Part shown: positions 9,077-18,920 of the stretch, one piece after another
Layout of the letters: each line of letters starts with the position of its first letter
Numbering within the stretch: the stretch's first letter is position 1
Made by a program: the position numbers and the translations under genes
The notes under the pieces: generated by a model
Databases searched by the model: none
The model's input: only the letters and a program-made list of their open reading frames with translations
What the model was told of the DNA's origin: nothing
Assembly: GCA_030373505.1 (NCBI GenBank)
Contig: JAUCYS010000010.1
Span: 62,001 to 126,000, forward strand
DNA: 64,000 nucleotides
Direction: 5' to 3'
From: Parasphingorhabdus sp.
Lineage (GTDB): Bacteria > Pseudomonadota > Alphaproteobacteria > Sphingomonadales > Sphingomonadaceae

Positions 9077-10284
9077 TCGCGGCTGAAGCTCGAGACAATC
9101 TCGACATGGGTCGACCATAGAAACTGGCCGACGGGCCAGACCTGCCGCAGCTTGTAGCCGGCGTCGCAAAGCTGTTTGGCGTCGCGCGCGAAACTGGCCG
9201 GGTTGCAGCTGATATAGCAGATTTTGGCGACATCCGACTGCGCCAGCTGCAATATCTGTTCGCGGGCACCGGCGCGCGGCGGATCGAGAATGACGGCGTC
9301 GAAGCGGTTCAGTTCCTCGGCGCTGAGCGGACGGCGGAACAGGTCGCGATGTTCGCAGAAAATCTGGCGGGTGCTGTGGTTGGCGGCTAGCTTCAGCGCG
9401 CCGATCGCATCGCGCGCGCCTTCCGCGGCATAGACTTTCTGGTCGTCGGCGAGTGCGAGCGTGAAGGTGCCGAGCCCGGCGAACAGGTCGGCGACGATGC
9501 GCGCCTCGCCGACCGCCTCGCGCATCGCGGCAATCAGCACCTCTTGTCCCTCGCGCGTCGGCTGCAGGAAGGCGCTGTGCGGGAAAGCCACCGGCGTGCC
9601 GCCGAGCGTGACGGTCACCGGTTCCGGTTCCCACTGGGTTTCCGGGCCATAGCCGCTGTCGACAGAGAGGCGCGCCAGACCGTTGCTTTTGGCAAAGGCG
9701 GACAGCGCCTCGCGCTGCTCCAGTCCTTCGGGTTCGTAATTGCTGATCAGCAGGTCGATGCCCTGGTCGACCAGAGTCATCTCGATATTCATATCATGCT
9801 TGCGGCGCGCGGCGCCTTTGAGAAATTGCCGCAAGGGCGCGAGCAGAGCGAACAGTTCCGGCGCCATGATCTCGCATTGCTTGAGATCGACGATGCGGTG
9901 GCTGCCGGCGCTGCTGAAGCCAAGCTTGAACTGGTCGCCGAGACGGGCGGCGCGCAGGCTGGCGCGAATCCGGCTTTTGGGCCGTGATATCCGGGGCGGG
10001 TGGAGGGTTTCCGCGGCCAGCCCCTGCCCTTCCAGCGCGTAGGCAACCCGCTCGGTGAGGAACCGGCTGTAGCTCTCGGCATCAAGATGCTGCAGGCTGC
10101 AGCCACCGCAGGTCTGGAAATGCTGGCACGGCGGCTCGACATGGTGCGGGCCACGGATCAGGCCGCCGTCGTCGTTCAGCCGGTCAAGCGGCGCCGAAAA
10201 GGCGATGTGGCGACCGTCGGCGGTGACGCCGTCGCCCTTGGCGGCGACGCGCAGGATCAGGTCGGGATCGGGAGTCGCGGTCAT
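9073..10284 (-). CDS. Class I SAM-dependent RNA m5U methyltransferase (RumA/TrmA family)
   Basis: Methylates a uridine at C5 in rRNA or tRNA. The 403-residue protein has CQHFQTCGGCSLQH, a cysteine cluster that binds a 4Fe-4S centre in RlmD-type enzymes, then the SAM motif DLFAGLGTFTLAL, DPPRAGAREQI, and the catalytic cysteine in SCNPASFARD. The start is an ATG overlapping the nnr stop as ATGA (10281-10284); a second ATG six bases upstream is possible. The iron-sulphur cysteines favour an RlmC/RlmD-type rRNA target over tRNA, but the site cannot be fixed from sequence. Last gene of a run from ilvD through nnr. Confidence 0.9.
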   Translation of the reverse strand: MTATPDPDLILRVAAKGDGVTADGRHIAFSAPLDRLNDDGGLIRGPHHVEPPCQHFQTCGGCSLQHLDAESYSRFLTERVAYALEGQGLAAETLHPPRISRPKSRIRASLRAARLGDQFKLGFSSAGSHRIVDLKQCEIMAPELFALLAPLRQFLKGAARRKHDMNIEMTLVDQGIDLLISNYEPEGLEQREALSAFAKSNGLARLSVDSGYGPETQWEPEPVTVTLGGTPVAFPHSAFLQPTREGQEVLIAAMREAVGEARIVADLFAGLGTFTLALADDQKVYAAEGARDAIGALKLAANHSTRQIFCEHRDLFRRPLSAEELNRFDAVILDPPRAGAREQILQLAQSDVAKICYISCNPASFARDAKQLCDAGYKLRQVWPVGQFLWSTHVEIVSSFSRD

Positions 10285-11684
10285 AGACATTCCTGCAAGC
10301 TGGCTGGGATTTGGTCGATCAGCATTTCCGGCGTAAACGCCGGACCGGCCAGTCGGGCGGCACGGCTGTGCAGCCATTGGCCTTCGCAGGCTGCCTTATA
10401 GCCACTGATGCCGGTTGCCAAGCGGCTTGCGATCATTCCGGCCAGCACATCGCCGGTCCCGGCGGTCGACAGCCAGGGGCAGGATTGGGCCGCAATCGAA
10501 GCCACGCCGTCGGGGCGGACGATGACCGTATCCGGTCCCTTCAGCAATATTGTGCAGCCGGACTGACGGGCAAGCTTGCGGCTGTCGTCGAGCCGGTCCT
10601 GCAGGCCGTCCCGCATCATGCCCGCAAATTCACCGGCGTGTGGCGTTGCAATCGTCTCTGCGGACCGGCTTTTTATCATGTCGCTGAACTGTGCCCCCGC
10701 AACGGTCAGCGCATCGGCATCGATCACCAGAGGCGCATCACTGTCCAGTGCTGCGGTCAGCAGATCTTCGGCATGCCCATCGCGACCGAGGCCGGGGCCG
10801 ATGGCAATGGCTGAAATACGGCTGTCCGAAAGCTTTTCTCGCAGTTCGGCAATGTCGGCCACGGTTTCGACGACAATGCTGGGGTGCGGGGATTCAAAGC
10901 CGGGAGCGGCGAAGATCTTGACATAGCCGGCGCCCGCTTTCTGGGCGGCCATTGCCGTGAGCCGGGCGGCACCCTGCATCGCCCCCGCCACCACCGCGAC
11001 CAGGCCGCGGCTATATTTATGGTCATCCGAAGACGGTCCCGAAAGCCGCGGCTGGGTCAGGATGCCGAGCCGGCTGTCCACCGTGATGCCGATATCGATG
11101 CCGACCAGATTGCCCATTTTCGATCGTGCCGGTGCCAGGAAATGCGATGGCTTGAAGGCGCCAAGAGCGATGGTGGTGTCAAAGGTGCCGATTTCATTGA
11201 GCAATGTGCCATGATCGGATTCGACTCCGCTCGGCAGGTCGATCGCAACGCGCCGTTTTGCGCCAGCGAACAGGCGGCTGAAATCAGCGAACCAGTCGTC
11301 GCCGACCGCTCGGGTCAATCCGGTGCCGAACAGGCAGTCGACAAATTGCGGAGCCGGCCGGGCATCGGCCAGGGTCACCGTTGGGCCAGTCCAAAGGGAT
11401 CGGGCGTGCCGGGCGGCGTCGGTCTTTGGCTCCAGCGGTGCCGCGACCGTGACATCGACGCCTTTCTCCAGCAGCCACTGTGCGATAATATAGCCATCGC
11501 CGCCATTATTGCCGGGACCGCAGAGCAGCAGTGTCGGCTGGGCGGCAGCGATCCGCCAGATCATCTGGGCAGCCCCCTGCCCGGCGCGGCGCATCAGTTC
11601 ATCGACCGATGTGCCACTTTCGATAACAACCTGTTCCGCCTGCTGCATTTCAGCGGCGGTCAAGATGTTCCCGTGATTAAGCAT
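10281..11684 (-). CDS. nnr: Bifunctional NAD(P)HX epimerase/dehydratase
   Basis: Repairs hydrated NADH and NADPH. The N-terminal YjeF_N domain (about residues 1-215) epimerises the S/R forms and has the GPGNNGGDGY loop; the C-terminal ribokinase-like domain (about 225-460) dehydrates S-NAD(P)HX and has GPGLGRDG, TPHAGEFA, LLKGPDTVI and the nucleotide motif STAGTGDVLAGMI. 467 residues, usual for the fused form. I start at the ATG reading MLNHGNILTAAEMQQ, since the family begins with such a segment; the open frame upstream encodes low-complexity sequence from the neighbouring gene. The gene downstream overlaps by four bases. Confidence 0.94.
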   Translation of the reverse strand: MLNHGNILTAAEMQQAEQVVIESGTSVDELMRRAGQGAAQMIWRIAAAQPTLLLCGPGNNGGDGYIIAQWLLEKGVDVTVAAPLEPKTDAARHARSLWTGPTVTLADARPAPQFVDCLFGTGLTRAVGDDWFADFSRLFAGAKRRVAIDLPSGVESDHGTLLNEIGTFDTTIALGAFKPSHFLAPARSKMGNLVGIDIGITVDSRLGILTQPRLSGPSSDDHKYSRGLVAVVAGAMQGAARLTAMAAQKAGAGYVKIFAAPGFESPHPSIVVETVADIAELREKLSDSRISAIAIGPGLGRDGHAEDLLTAALDSDAPLVIDADALTVAGAQFSDMIKSRSAETIATPHAGEFAGMMRDGLQDRLDDSRKLARQSGCTILLKGPDTVIVRPDGVASIAAQSCPWLSTAGTGDVLAGMIASRLATGISGYKAACEGQWLHSRAARLAGPAFTPEMLIDQIPASLQECL

Positions 11685-11691
11685 CGGGCCT

Positions 11692-12147
11692 CTAGTTTCC
11701 GGCTTGCGCCGGCTTGTCACTGGTGGGGGATGTGCTGGCCGCCTTCGCGGCCGACCCCGCACCAGGCTTGATCTGGGCGGGCAGCAGATATTGATCCGGC
11801 CCGACGGTGACCAAAATCCTGCCGTCCTCGACGATCGATATTCTGGCCTGGTCAAAGCCGTCAGCGGCCTCCAGCCCATGGCCGTCGGTCAGCACATTGA
11901 ACCGGCGAAACCCGCCATCGGGATGGCGGATAATCATCGTCACCCCGTTCTCGCCGCTGAGCCGTTCGATATAGCAATCGCGGGCAAAGTCCCGGGCGCC
12001 GTCGATCGCGCATTCGACTTTCCCGTCATCGCCGGCGCGCGAGGCCGCGCGCTGTTCGGCGTCCGCCAATATCTGGTTGTCCGGCCTATTTTCGCAAGCG
12101 GTCAGCGCCAGCGAAAAGGCCAGAATGTTAAATATCCGCGTAGACAT
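11692..12147 (-). CDS. Putative lipoprotein, function unknown
   Basis: A 151-residue protein beginning [20 protein letters not shown], a signal peptide with the lipobox L-T-A-C, so it should be lipidated and envelope-anchored. The mature part contains paired cysteines in [19 protein letters not shown] and segments such as [20 protein letters not shown] and [18 protein letters not shown], then an Ala/Ser/Pro-rich tail. I do not recognise a named family. It overlaps the end of ilvD by 20 bases and is followed closely by nnr. The start is set by the signal peptide. Confidence 0.75.
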   Translation of the reverse strand: MSTRIFNILAFSLALTACENRPDNQILADAEQRAASRAGDDGKVECAIDGARDFARDCYIERLSGENGVTMIIRHPDGGFRRFNVLTDGHGLEAADGFDQARISIVEDGRILVTVGPDQYLLPAQIKPGAGSAAKAASTSPTSDKPAQAGN

Positions 12148-13849
12148 TTTTCTCTGCCTTGGCTCCGGGATGGGTGACTGCCCCCTGATAGGCAGGCCCG
12201 ACATTCTGCGCATAGCGCCACAGCGCACCCGATCCATAATCATTTTCACGCTGCACGAAATTCTTGCGGCGCTCTGCCAGTATAGACTCGTCCACTTCCA
12301 GATCAATCACCCCGGATATGGCATCGATATTGATCATGTCGCCGTCCTCTACCAGCCCGATCGGTCCGCCATCGGCGGCTTCGGGGCCGACATGGCCGAT
12401 ACAGAAACCGCGAGTGCCGCCGGAGAAGCGGCCATCGGTGATCAGGGCGACTTTCTCGCCCATGCCCTGGCCGTAGAGTGCAGCAGTGGTGGCGAGCATT
12501 TCGCGCATGCCGGGGCCGCCCTTTGGCCCTTCGTTGCGGATGACGATCACCGCGCCTTCCTTGATCTGGCGCTGCTCGACGGCAGCATAGGCATCTTCCT
12601 CGCACTCGAAGACCTGGGCCGGGCCGCGGAACTGCAGGCGGGCCATGCCGGCGACCTTGACGATTGCGCCCTCGGGTGCCAGCGAACCGCGCAGACCGAC
12701 GACGCCGCCGGTCTTGGTGATCGCATGCTGGACATCATAGATGACCTTCTGGTCCGGGTTCCAGGTGATTTCCTCGATATTCTCGCCCAGCGTCTTGCCG
12801 GTGACGGTGATGCAGTCGCCCTTGATCAGGTCATTGTCCATCATCGTCTTCATCAGCATATAGACGCCGCCGGCTGCGTGCATGTCCTTGGCGACATATT
12901 TGCCGCCCGGCTTCAGATCGGCCAGATAGGGCGTGGTCTTGAAAATCTCGGCGACATCAAACAGATCGAAGTCGATTCCCGCCTCATTGGCCATGGCTGG
13001 CAGATGCAGCGCCGCATTGGTCGAGCCGCCGGTAGCCGCCACGACGCGCGCGGCGTTGATGAAGGCATCCTTGGTGCAGATATCGCGGGGCCGGAGATTG
13101 AGCTCGATCAGGTTCATGATCTGGCGACCCGCAGCCCGCGCCATGTCGTCGCGGGTTTCATAGGGGGCCGGTGCCATATTGCTGTTCGGCAGCGAGAGGC
13201 CGATCGCCTCGGCGACGCAGGCCATGGTGTTGGCGGTGAACTGGCCGCCGCAGGCGCCGTGACCGGGACAGGCGACCTTTTCCAGCTCGATCAGTTCCTG
13301 CAGCGGGCAATTGCCGGCGCTGTGCTGGCCCACCGCCTCGAACACGTCGACGACGGTCACGTCCTGGTCGTGGAAGCGGCCGGGCAGGATCGAGCCGCCA
13401 TAGACGAAGATCGAGGGCACGTTGAGCCGCAACATCGCCATCATCATGCCGGGCAGGCTCTTGTCGCAGCCGGCATAGCCGATGACCGCGTCATAGCAAT
13501 GGCCGCGGACGCTGAGCTCGACGCTGTCGGCGATGACTTCGCGCGAGACGAGCGAGGCCTTCATGCCCTGATGGCCCATGGCGATGCCGTCGGTGACGGT
13601 GATGGTGTTGAACCGGCGCGGCGTGCCGCCGGCCTCGATCACGCCTTCGCGGGCCATATCCGCCTGGACGTCGAGCAGGGTGTTGCAGGGAGCGCTGTCA
13701 TTGCCGGCAGAGGCAATGCCGACAAAGGGTTTGTTGATATCTTCTTCGGTCATTCCCATTGCATAATAATAGCTACGCTGCGGTGCGCGCTCTGGTCCGA
13801 CGCTGACGTGGCGGCTGGGCAAGCGGGATTTGTCGAATCTGTTGGTCAT
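12128..13849 (-). CDS. ilvD: Dihydroxy-acid dehydratase IlvD
   Basis: Iron-sulphur enzyme dehydrating 2,3-dihydroxy-3-methyl acids to 2-oxo acids in valine, isoleucine and CoA synthesis. The 573-residue protein has the cluster-region motifs [20 protein letters not shown] and [16 protein letters not shown], plus [24 protein letters not shown] near the C-terminus. The ATG at 13849 ([16 protein letters not shown]) is preferred over an upstream TTG. Complete, and of normal length for the family. Confidence 0.96.
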   Translation of the reverse strand: MTNRFDKSRLPSRHVSVGPERAPQRSYYYAMGMTEEDINKPFVGIASAGNDSAPCNTLLDVQADMAREGVIEAGGTPRRFNTITVTDGIAMGHQGMKASLVSREVIADSVELSVRGHCYDAVIGYAGCDKSLPGMMMAMLRLNVPSIFVYGGSILPGRFHDQDVTVVDVFEAVGQHSAGNCPLQELIELEKVACPGHGACGGQFTANTMACVAEAIGLSLPNSNMAPAPYETRDDMARAAGRQIMNLIELNLRPRDICTKDAFINAARVVAATGGSTNAALHLPAMANEAGIDFDLFDVAEIFKTTPYLADLKPGGKYVAKDMHAAGGVYMLMKTMMDNDLIKGDCITVTGKTLGENIEEITWNPDQKVIYDVQHAITKTGGVVGLRGSLAPEGAIVKVAGMARLQFRGPAQVFECEEDAYAAVEQRQIKEGAVIVIRNEGPKGGPGMREMLATTAALYGQGMGEKVALITDGRFSGGTRGFCIGHVGPEAADGGPIGLVEDGDMINIDAISGVIDLEVDESILAERRKNFVQRENDYGSGALWRYAQNVGPAYQGAVTHPGAKAEKNVYADI

Positions 13850-13900
13850 TCTGGCTTCCAATATGGTGTTTTCCGGAGCGTCCTTCCAAAACTCGGCCGG

Positions 13901-14626
13901 TTAAGCAAGAGCCGTTCTTATTTTATCGCAAGTACGCAATAAAATATCAGCAAAACGGCGCTGCCCGGTCTCATCCATGATCAGGTCCTGTCGCAATTCC
14001 GCGCCGAAATAGGGCTGGCCGATGATTTCGCAGTGGCGATCCATCGTCGCGTTGAGCTGCTTGCCCGAATATGGCAGCTGGTCGCCGATATTCAGCGGCC
14101 CTTCCTGTTCGAGAAACTGGAGCGCGAAACGGGATGCGGTCTCATAATGATTATATAATATGCCGATGTCCCACGGGCGGACCAACTGCGGATCGGTGCG
14201 GAGCGTTGGCGTGAAACTGTGCAGGGACAGGACCAGTGCCGGCTTCAGGTCCGCGATCAGCGAGTCGATGCGGTCGTGATAGGGGTGAAAAAAGCGTGCC
14301 ATCCGCCCTTCCCGCTCTTCCACGGATATCTGGTTGCCGGGAATTTCGACGCCGTCGCTGCGCAGGGGAATCACGGACGCTTCGTCGGGATAGCGGTTGA
14401 GATCGACCACCAGACGGGATGTGGTGCTGAGAACCGCCAGATAGCCGCTCTTCTCCGTCATCATCCGGGCGATCGGTGCGGTACCCGGATCATAGGCGAT
14501 ATGGTCGTCCAGAAATCCCGGGGAAATGCCGAGATCAATATCGTCGGGCAGATGATTGGAGGCGTGGTCGGCAACGATCAGCACGCCGCCTTCCGAAGGA
14601 ATACCGGATATTTCAAACCCTTCCAT
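13901..14626 (-). CDS. N-formylglutamate amidohydrolase family protein
   Basis: A 241-residue enzyme of the N-formylglutamate amidohydrolase (HutG/FGase) family, zinc-dependent. Visible motifs are ADHASNHLP, LVVDLNRYPDE, FHPYHDRIDSLI and LSLHSFTPTL, which carry the probable metal ligands. No other histidine-utilisation genes are nearby, so the physiological substrate is uncertain; such stand-alone copies are often annotated only by family. The start ATG overlaps the ispE stop (TGATG). Confidence 0.85.
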   Translation of the reverse strand: MEGFEISGIPSEGGVLIVADHASNHLPDDIDLGISPGFLDDHIAYDPGTAPIARMMTEKSGYLAVLSTTSRLVVDLNRYPDEASVIPLRSDGVEIPGNQISVEEREGRMARFFHPYHDRIDSLIADLKPALVLSLHSFTPTLRTDPQLVRPWDIGILYNHYETASRFALQFLEQEGPLNIGDQLPYSGKQLNATMDRHCEIIGQPYFGAELRQDLIMDETGQRRFADILLRTCDKIRTALA

Positions 14627-15480
14627 CAGCGAAACCTCCCCTTCATCGTCCATATGTCGCCCAGCGCCGAGCGGCAATATTGCTCGGCCTTGTCTGCTGC
14701 CTCGGCACTGTCGAACAGAGCGAAGCAGGTCGCGCCCGAGCCGGACATGCGCGCCATCACCGGATCGCATTGCTCCAGCGCGTTGAGCACTCTGGTCAGG
14801 ATCGGCACCAGAGCGACCGCCGGTTTCTGCAGGTCATTTCGTCCCGCCAGCGCAATGGGAAGGACTTGTCCGTCCGCCAGGCCGCCGCGATCGGTGCCGT
14901 CCCAGGCCGCGAATATCTTTGCGGTCGAGACAGGGACCAGCGGATTGACCAGCAGCGCGATATGATGCCGCAAGCCATCATCGGGAACCGGGGCGAGGTC
15001 CTGGCCGATACCGGTCCCGCGGCAGGTCTGGCTGGCGACGCAGGCGGGAACGTCCGCTCCCAGCGGCTTTGCGATTTCCGCCAGCTCGGCGATCGAATGA
15101 TCCAGTTCCCAGAAGCGGTTCAACAGGCGGAGGGTCGCCGCCGCGTCAGCCGATCCGCCGCCGATACCCGAGGCAACGGGCAGTCGCTTTTCCAGATGCA
15201 GATGCGCGCCCTTCTGTCCGCCAGACACCGCAGCCAGCCGGCGGGCCGCCTGCAGGACCAGATTGTCCTTGTCATCCAGCCCGCCGGCAAAGCGTCCGCC
15301 GATCGTCAGTTGCAGATCGTCACCGGCATGGACCGAAAGCGCGTCGCCCTGGTCGAGAAAGGCAAAGATCGTTTCGATCTGGTGATAACCGTCCGGCAGC
15401 CGTTGCCGGACATGGAGAGCGAGATTGATTTTGGCACAGGCGGTTTCGCTGTCCGCCGCGCCCCCGAGGGAAGCCGGCAT
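14626..15480 (-). CDS. ispE: 4-diphosphocytidyl-2-C-methyl-D-erythritol kinase IspE
   Basis: GHMP kinase of the non-mevalonate isoprenoid pathway. The 284-residue protein has the substrate segment CAKINLALHV, the GHMP ATP loop LPVASGIGGGSADAAA, and the third GHMP motif MSGSGATCFALF. The start codon overlaps the stop of the upstream TPR gene and its own stop overlaps the next gene by one base (TGATG at both ends), so the three are translationally coupled. Normal length. Confidence 0.95.
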   Translation of the reverse strand: MPASLGGAADSETACAKINLALHVRQRLPDGYHQIETIFAFLDQGDALSVHAGDDLQLTIGGRFAGGLDDKDNLVLQAARRLAAVSGGQKGAHLHLEKRLPVASGIGGGSADAAATLRLLNRFWELDHSIAELAEIAKPLGADVPACVASQTCRGTGIGQDLAPVPDDGLRHHIALLVNPLVPVSTAKIFAAWDGTDRGGLADGQVLPIALAGRNDLQKPAVALVPILTRVLNALEQCDPVMARMSGSGATCFALFDSAEAADKAEQYCRSALGDIWTMKGRFR

Positions 15481-17153
15481 CAGGGCGAGACGAGTTCGGG
15501 CCGGAGACCCAGATCAATCTTGCTGGCGAGGCGCTGTGCATCGTCGCCCTCGGCGAATAATTTGGCCGATTTCCAGGCATAGCGCGCTTCATATTGCCGG
15601 CCGACGGTCCAATAGGCATCGCCGAGATGCTCGTTGATCGTGGGATCCTGCGGCTGGCCCTCGAGCGCGCTTTCCAGATAGGTGACCGCGCGTTGATGCT
15701 CGCCGGTAATGAAATAGGCCCAGCCAAGCGAATCGGTAATCGCCGGCGAATTGGACCGCAGTTCATGCGCCCGCTTGATCGCCGCCACGGCGGCTTCCTT
15801 GTTTTCCCGCCGTTCCAGCTGGGCATAGCCGAGATAGTTGAGGATCGTCGGGGAATCGGGGAGCAGCGCATTGGCTTTCTGCAGCGACTGCAGGCCTTCG
15901 GGCCATAGGCCGGCCTGTTCCTGCGCCCCGCCCAGCGCCAGCCAGTAATTGGCCATCAGCGCGTCGGGCGGATTCTGCGTTTCGGCGACGGCAATTGCAG
16001 CTTCGAAGGCAGCAGCGGCGGCCCCGTTCTGCCCCTCTGCCTGAAGAACCTGGCCCCGCAGGATATGCAGTTCGGGAGCATCGGGATTGGCGGCGACGGC
16101 GCTGTCCAGACGGGCCAGCGCCTGATCGAATGCGCCGGTGGTGACCAGGCTGGAGATTTGCGAGCCGAGAGCGACCAGATAATAAGCGCTTTCGGGCCCG
16201 ATCCGCTCATATTCCGATATGGCGAGGTCGTGGCTTTCCGCTGCAGCATAGACCCGGCCAAGGGTCAGATGGGCATAGTCAGACTGGTCGGCGACACGGG
16301 CGCCTGCCTGGGCCATGACCTGTGACAGGAAGCGGGCCTGCTGCACCGCGAGATCGCCGGAGAGTCTCTGGAACAGGAAACCGAGGCCGATGGCCGGCGT
16401 GACTTTTTGCGCCACATCCTTTTTCTGACCGGCCACAATTTTGCGCAGCAATCGCTGCTCGGGCGCGGTGGCCTGCATTTTCAGGACTTCCGTCGCAGTT
16501 GCCGGATCGTTCAGCGCCCAGAAATGGCGGGCCGCGATGATGCGCATCGGCGCCATGCGGGGCTCGTTGCGCTCGACCACCCTGGCAAGCAGCGCGATCG
16601 CTTCGCGGTCGCGCCGGCTTGCCAGCCTCGTCAAAATCAGCTGCTCTTCCAGATAATATCTGGCGGTATCGTCAGCCTGCGCACGGACCATGGCTGCCCT
16701 GGCATCCCGGCCTCTCGCGATATCCAGCCAGGATTCGAGATAGGGGGAGAGAAAGGAGAAATTCTTGAGGGCGTCCAGTTCCGCGATTGCGCCGCGAGCG
16801 CCATTCCAGTGGCGCCCGGCAAAGGCATCGGCATAGGATATCAGCGGCATTTCCGGATCGGCCGTGCCGTGCGCCTGCAGCACCTGAACCGCCTTTACCG
16901 CCAGGTCAAAATTGCCCACTTCGATGGCGTTGGCGAATGCCTTGCCAGCGAGCAGTGCGTTGTCGGGCTGTTCTTTCAGCCCCTCGGCATAGATGGTGGT
17001 CGCCGCCTGCAGCTGATCCGACGATTCGGCCAGCCTCGCCTCGACATAACGGTTCAGTGCCGACGCACTGTCCCCGCGACTGGCCAGCGCCGGTGAAACG
17101 GCCTGACCGGCGAGGAGCAGCGCAAAAACGCTCCGGCTACATATTCGGATAAT
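15480..17153 (-). CDS. TPR-repeat protein, exported; non-canonical start
   Basis: About 557 residues of tetratricopeptide repeats, with clear late repeats such as NYWLALGGAQEQAGLWPEGL, ILNYLGYAQLERRENKEAAV, SLGWAYFITGEHQRAVTYLE and HLGDAYWTVGRQYEARYAWK. A signal peptide (SVFALLLAGQAVSPALA) opens the protein, so it is periplasmic or outer-membrane associated, a scaffold rather than an enzyme. There is no ATG, GTG or TTG close to the signal peptide. The best-supported start is ATT at 17153, five bases after GGAGG; the nearest canonical in-frame start, GTG at 17216, has no Shine-Dalgarno and would add an odd polar extension inside the ETF-QO gene. Coupled to ispE. Confidence 0.82.
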   Translation of the reverse strand: MIRICSRSVFALLLAGQAVSPALASRGDSASALNRYVEARLAESSDQLQAATTIYAEGLKEQPDNALLAGKAFANAIEVGNFDLAVKAVQVLQAHGTADPEMPLISYADAFAGRHWNGARGAIAELDALKNFSFLSPYLESWLDIARGRDARAAMVRAQADDTARYYLEEQLILTRLASRRDREAIALLARVVERNEPRMAPMRIIAARHFWALNDPATATEVLKMQATAPEQRLLRKIVAGQKKDVAQKVTPAIGLGFLFQRLSGDLAVQQARFLSQVMAQAGARVADQSDYAHLTLGRVYAAAESHDLAISEYERIGPESAYYLVALGSQISSLVTTGAFDQALARLDSAVAANPDAPELHILRGQVLQAEGQNGAAAAAFEAAIAVAETQNPPDALMANYWLALGGAQEQAGLWPEGLQSLQKANALLPDSPTILNYLGYAQLERRENKEAAVAAIKRAHELRSNSPAITDSLGWAYFITGEHQRAVTYLESALEGQPQDPTINEHLGDAYWTVGRQYEARYAWKSAKLFAEGDDAQRLASKIDLGLRPELVSP

Positions 17154-18792
17154 TTGGACCTCCGCCTCCTTCTGGTACCACCCAGTTGATGTTCTGGGAC
17201 GGGTCCTTGATATCACAGGTCTTGCAGTGAACGCAATTTTGCGCGTTGATCTGGAATTTCGGCTTGCCGGCCTCGTCCTCGATAAATTCGTAGACGCCAG
17301 CTGGGCAATAGCGCGCCGACGGTCCGGCAAAGACCGGGAGATTGACGTCGACCGGGATGTCCGGGTCCTTCAGCTGCAGATGGACCGGCTGGTCTTCGAC
17401 ATGATTGGTATTGGACAGGAAGACCGAGGACAGGCGATCGAAGCTGATCACGCCATCGGGCTTCGGATATTCGATCTTCTCGCAATGTTCGGCGCGTTTC
17501 AGGCGCGACCAGTCGGGGTGCAATTTCATCGTGAACGGCAATCTGATCTTCAGATGCTCGGCCCACATATAGATGCCCGACAGGATCGTGCCGAGGAAAT
17601 CGCCATATTTCTCGACCGCCGGCAGGACATTGCGGACCACCCGCAATTCTTCGCGGACCCAGCTGTTCTCATAGGCGGTGCCATAAGCGGTCAGCTCGTC
17701 GCTGGTGCGGTCGGCGACGATCGCCTCATAGGCAGCCTCGGCGGCCATCATGCCGGTTTTCATTGCGGTATGGGTACCCTTGATCCGCGGCACGTTCACG
17801 AAACCGGCGGAACAGCCGATCAGCGCGCCGCCCGGGAAATAGAGCTTCGGCACAGCCTGAAAGCCGCCGTCGTTTATCGCGCGCGCGCCATAGGACACGC
17901 GCTTGCCGCCTTCCAGAATCTTGCGGATTTCGGGATGCAGCTTCCAGCGCTGCATTTCCTCGAACGGCGAGAGATAGGGATTTTCATAGTTGAGCCAGGT
18001 GACAAAGCCGAGCGCGACCTGGTTGTCGGCCTGGTGATAGAGAAAACCGCCGCCATTGGCGCCTTCGCTGAGCGGCCAGCCCTGGGTATGGATGACGCGT
18101 CCGGCCTCGTGCTTGGCCGGATCGATATCCCACAGTTCCTTGACGCCGAGACCGTAGATCTGCGGCTGGCTTTCCGCATCGAGCGCGAACTGGTTTTTCA
18201 GAATCTTGGTAAGATGGCCGCGTGCGCCTTCGGCAAAGAAAGTATATTTGGCATGCAGTTCGAGACCGGGTTCATAGTCGGGCTTGTGGCTGCCGTCACG
18301 GGCAACGCCCATGTCACCTGTGGCCACGCCCTTTACCGAACCATCGTCATTGTAAAGAATTTCTGCGGCAGCGAATCCGGGGAAGATTTCGACTCCCATA
18401 TTCTCCGCGCGCTCGGCGAGCCAGCGGCACAGGTTGCCGAGCGAACCGGTATAGGTGCCCTTGTTGTGCATGAACGACGGGGTGATGAAATGGGGCAGCG
18501 AGATTTTCTTCTTCTTGGTCAAAATCCAGTGATGGTTTTCGGTCACCGGTGTCCTCGCCAGCGGACAGTCCTCGTCGCGCCAGTTCGGGAACAGCTCGTC
18601 CAGACCCTTGGGATCGACGACCGCGCCGGACAAGATATGCGCGCCGATTTCGGAGCCCTTTTCCAGGACGCAAACCGAAAGATCCTTGCCGGCGTCATCC
18701 GCCAGTTGCTTGAACTTTATGGCGGCGCTCAGACCGGCGGGACCACCGCCGACTATCACCAGATCATAAGGCATTGACTCTCGTTCACTCAT
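17137..18792 (-). CDS. Electron transfer flavoprotein-ubiquinone oxidoreductase
   Basis: Membrane-associated FAD and 4Fe-4S enzyme passing electrons from ETF (fatty acid and amino acid oxidation) to ubiquinone. The 551-residue protein has an N-terminal FAD motif DLVIVGGGPAGLSAAIKF, the GALIGCSAGFVN segment, and a C-terminal ferredoxin-like cluster site NAQNCVHCKTCDIKDPSQNI. The ATG at 18792 (MSERESMPYD) fits the FAD strand; the frame continues upstream to 18885 without a better start. The final codons overlap the probable start region of the TPR gene. ETF subunits are not in the window. Confidence 0.95.
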   Translation of the reverse strand: MSERESMPYDLVIVGGGPAGLSAAIKFKQLADDAGKDLSVCVLEKGSEIGAHILSGAVVDPKGLDELFPNWRDEDCPLARTPVTENHHWILTKKKKISLPHFITPSFMHNKGTYTGSLGNLCRWLAERAENMGVEIFPGFAAAEILYNDDGSVKGVATGDMGVARDGSHKPDYEPGLELHAKYTFFAEGARGHLTKILKNQFALDAESQPQIYGLGVKELWDIDPAKHEAGRVIHTQGWPLSEGANGGGFLYHQADNQVALGFVTWLNYENPYLSPFEEMQRWKLHPEIRKILEGGKRVSYGARAINDGGFQAVPKLYFPGGALIGCSAGFVNVPRIKGTHTAMKTGMMAAEAAYEAIVADRTSDELTAYGTAYENSWVREELRVVRNVLPAVEKYGDFLGTILSGIYMWAEHLKIRLPFTMKLHPDWSRLKRAEHCEKIEYPKPDGVISFDRLSSVFLSNTNHVEDQPVHLQLKDPDIPVDVNLPVFAGPSARYCPAGVYEFIEDEAGKPKFQINAQNCVHCKTCDIKDPSQNINWVVPEGGGGPNYPNM

Positions 18793-18920
18793 GTCGCTTT
18801 TCCTACAATTCTTGCTTTTATTCTGTTGTAAATTCGGTCTGTCGTAAACCGCAACCCGCTGGGCACAAACCTGCTTTCCCGCCAATTGACCTATTCGTCA
18901 ACTCATGACTCTATGCTTAA

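Noticed and set aside
12077-13942. 621-codon open frame on the plus strand
   Set aside because: Exactly antisense to ilvD; its sequence is His/Asp/Gly-rich low-complexity typical of GC-rich shadows and matches no family.
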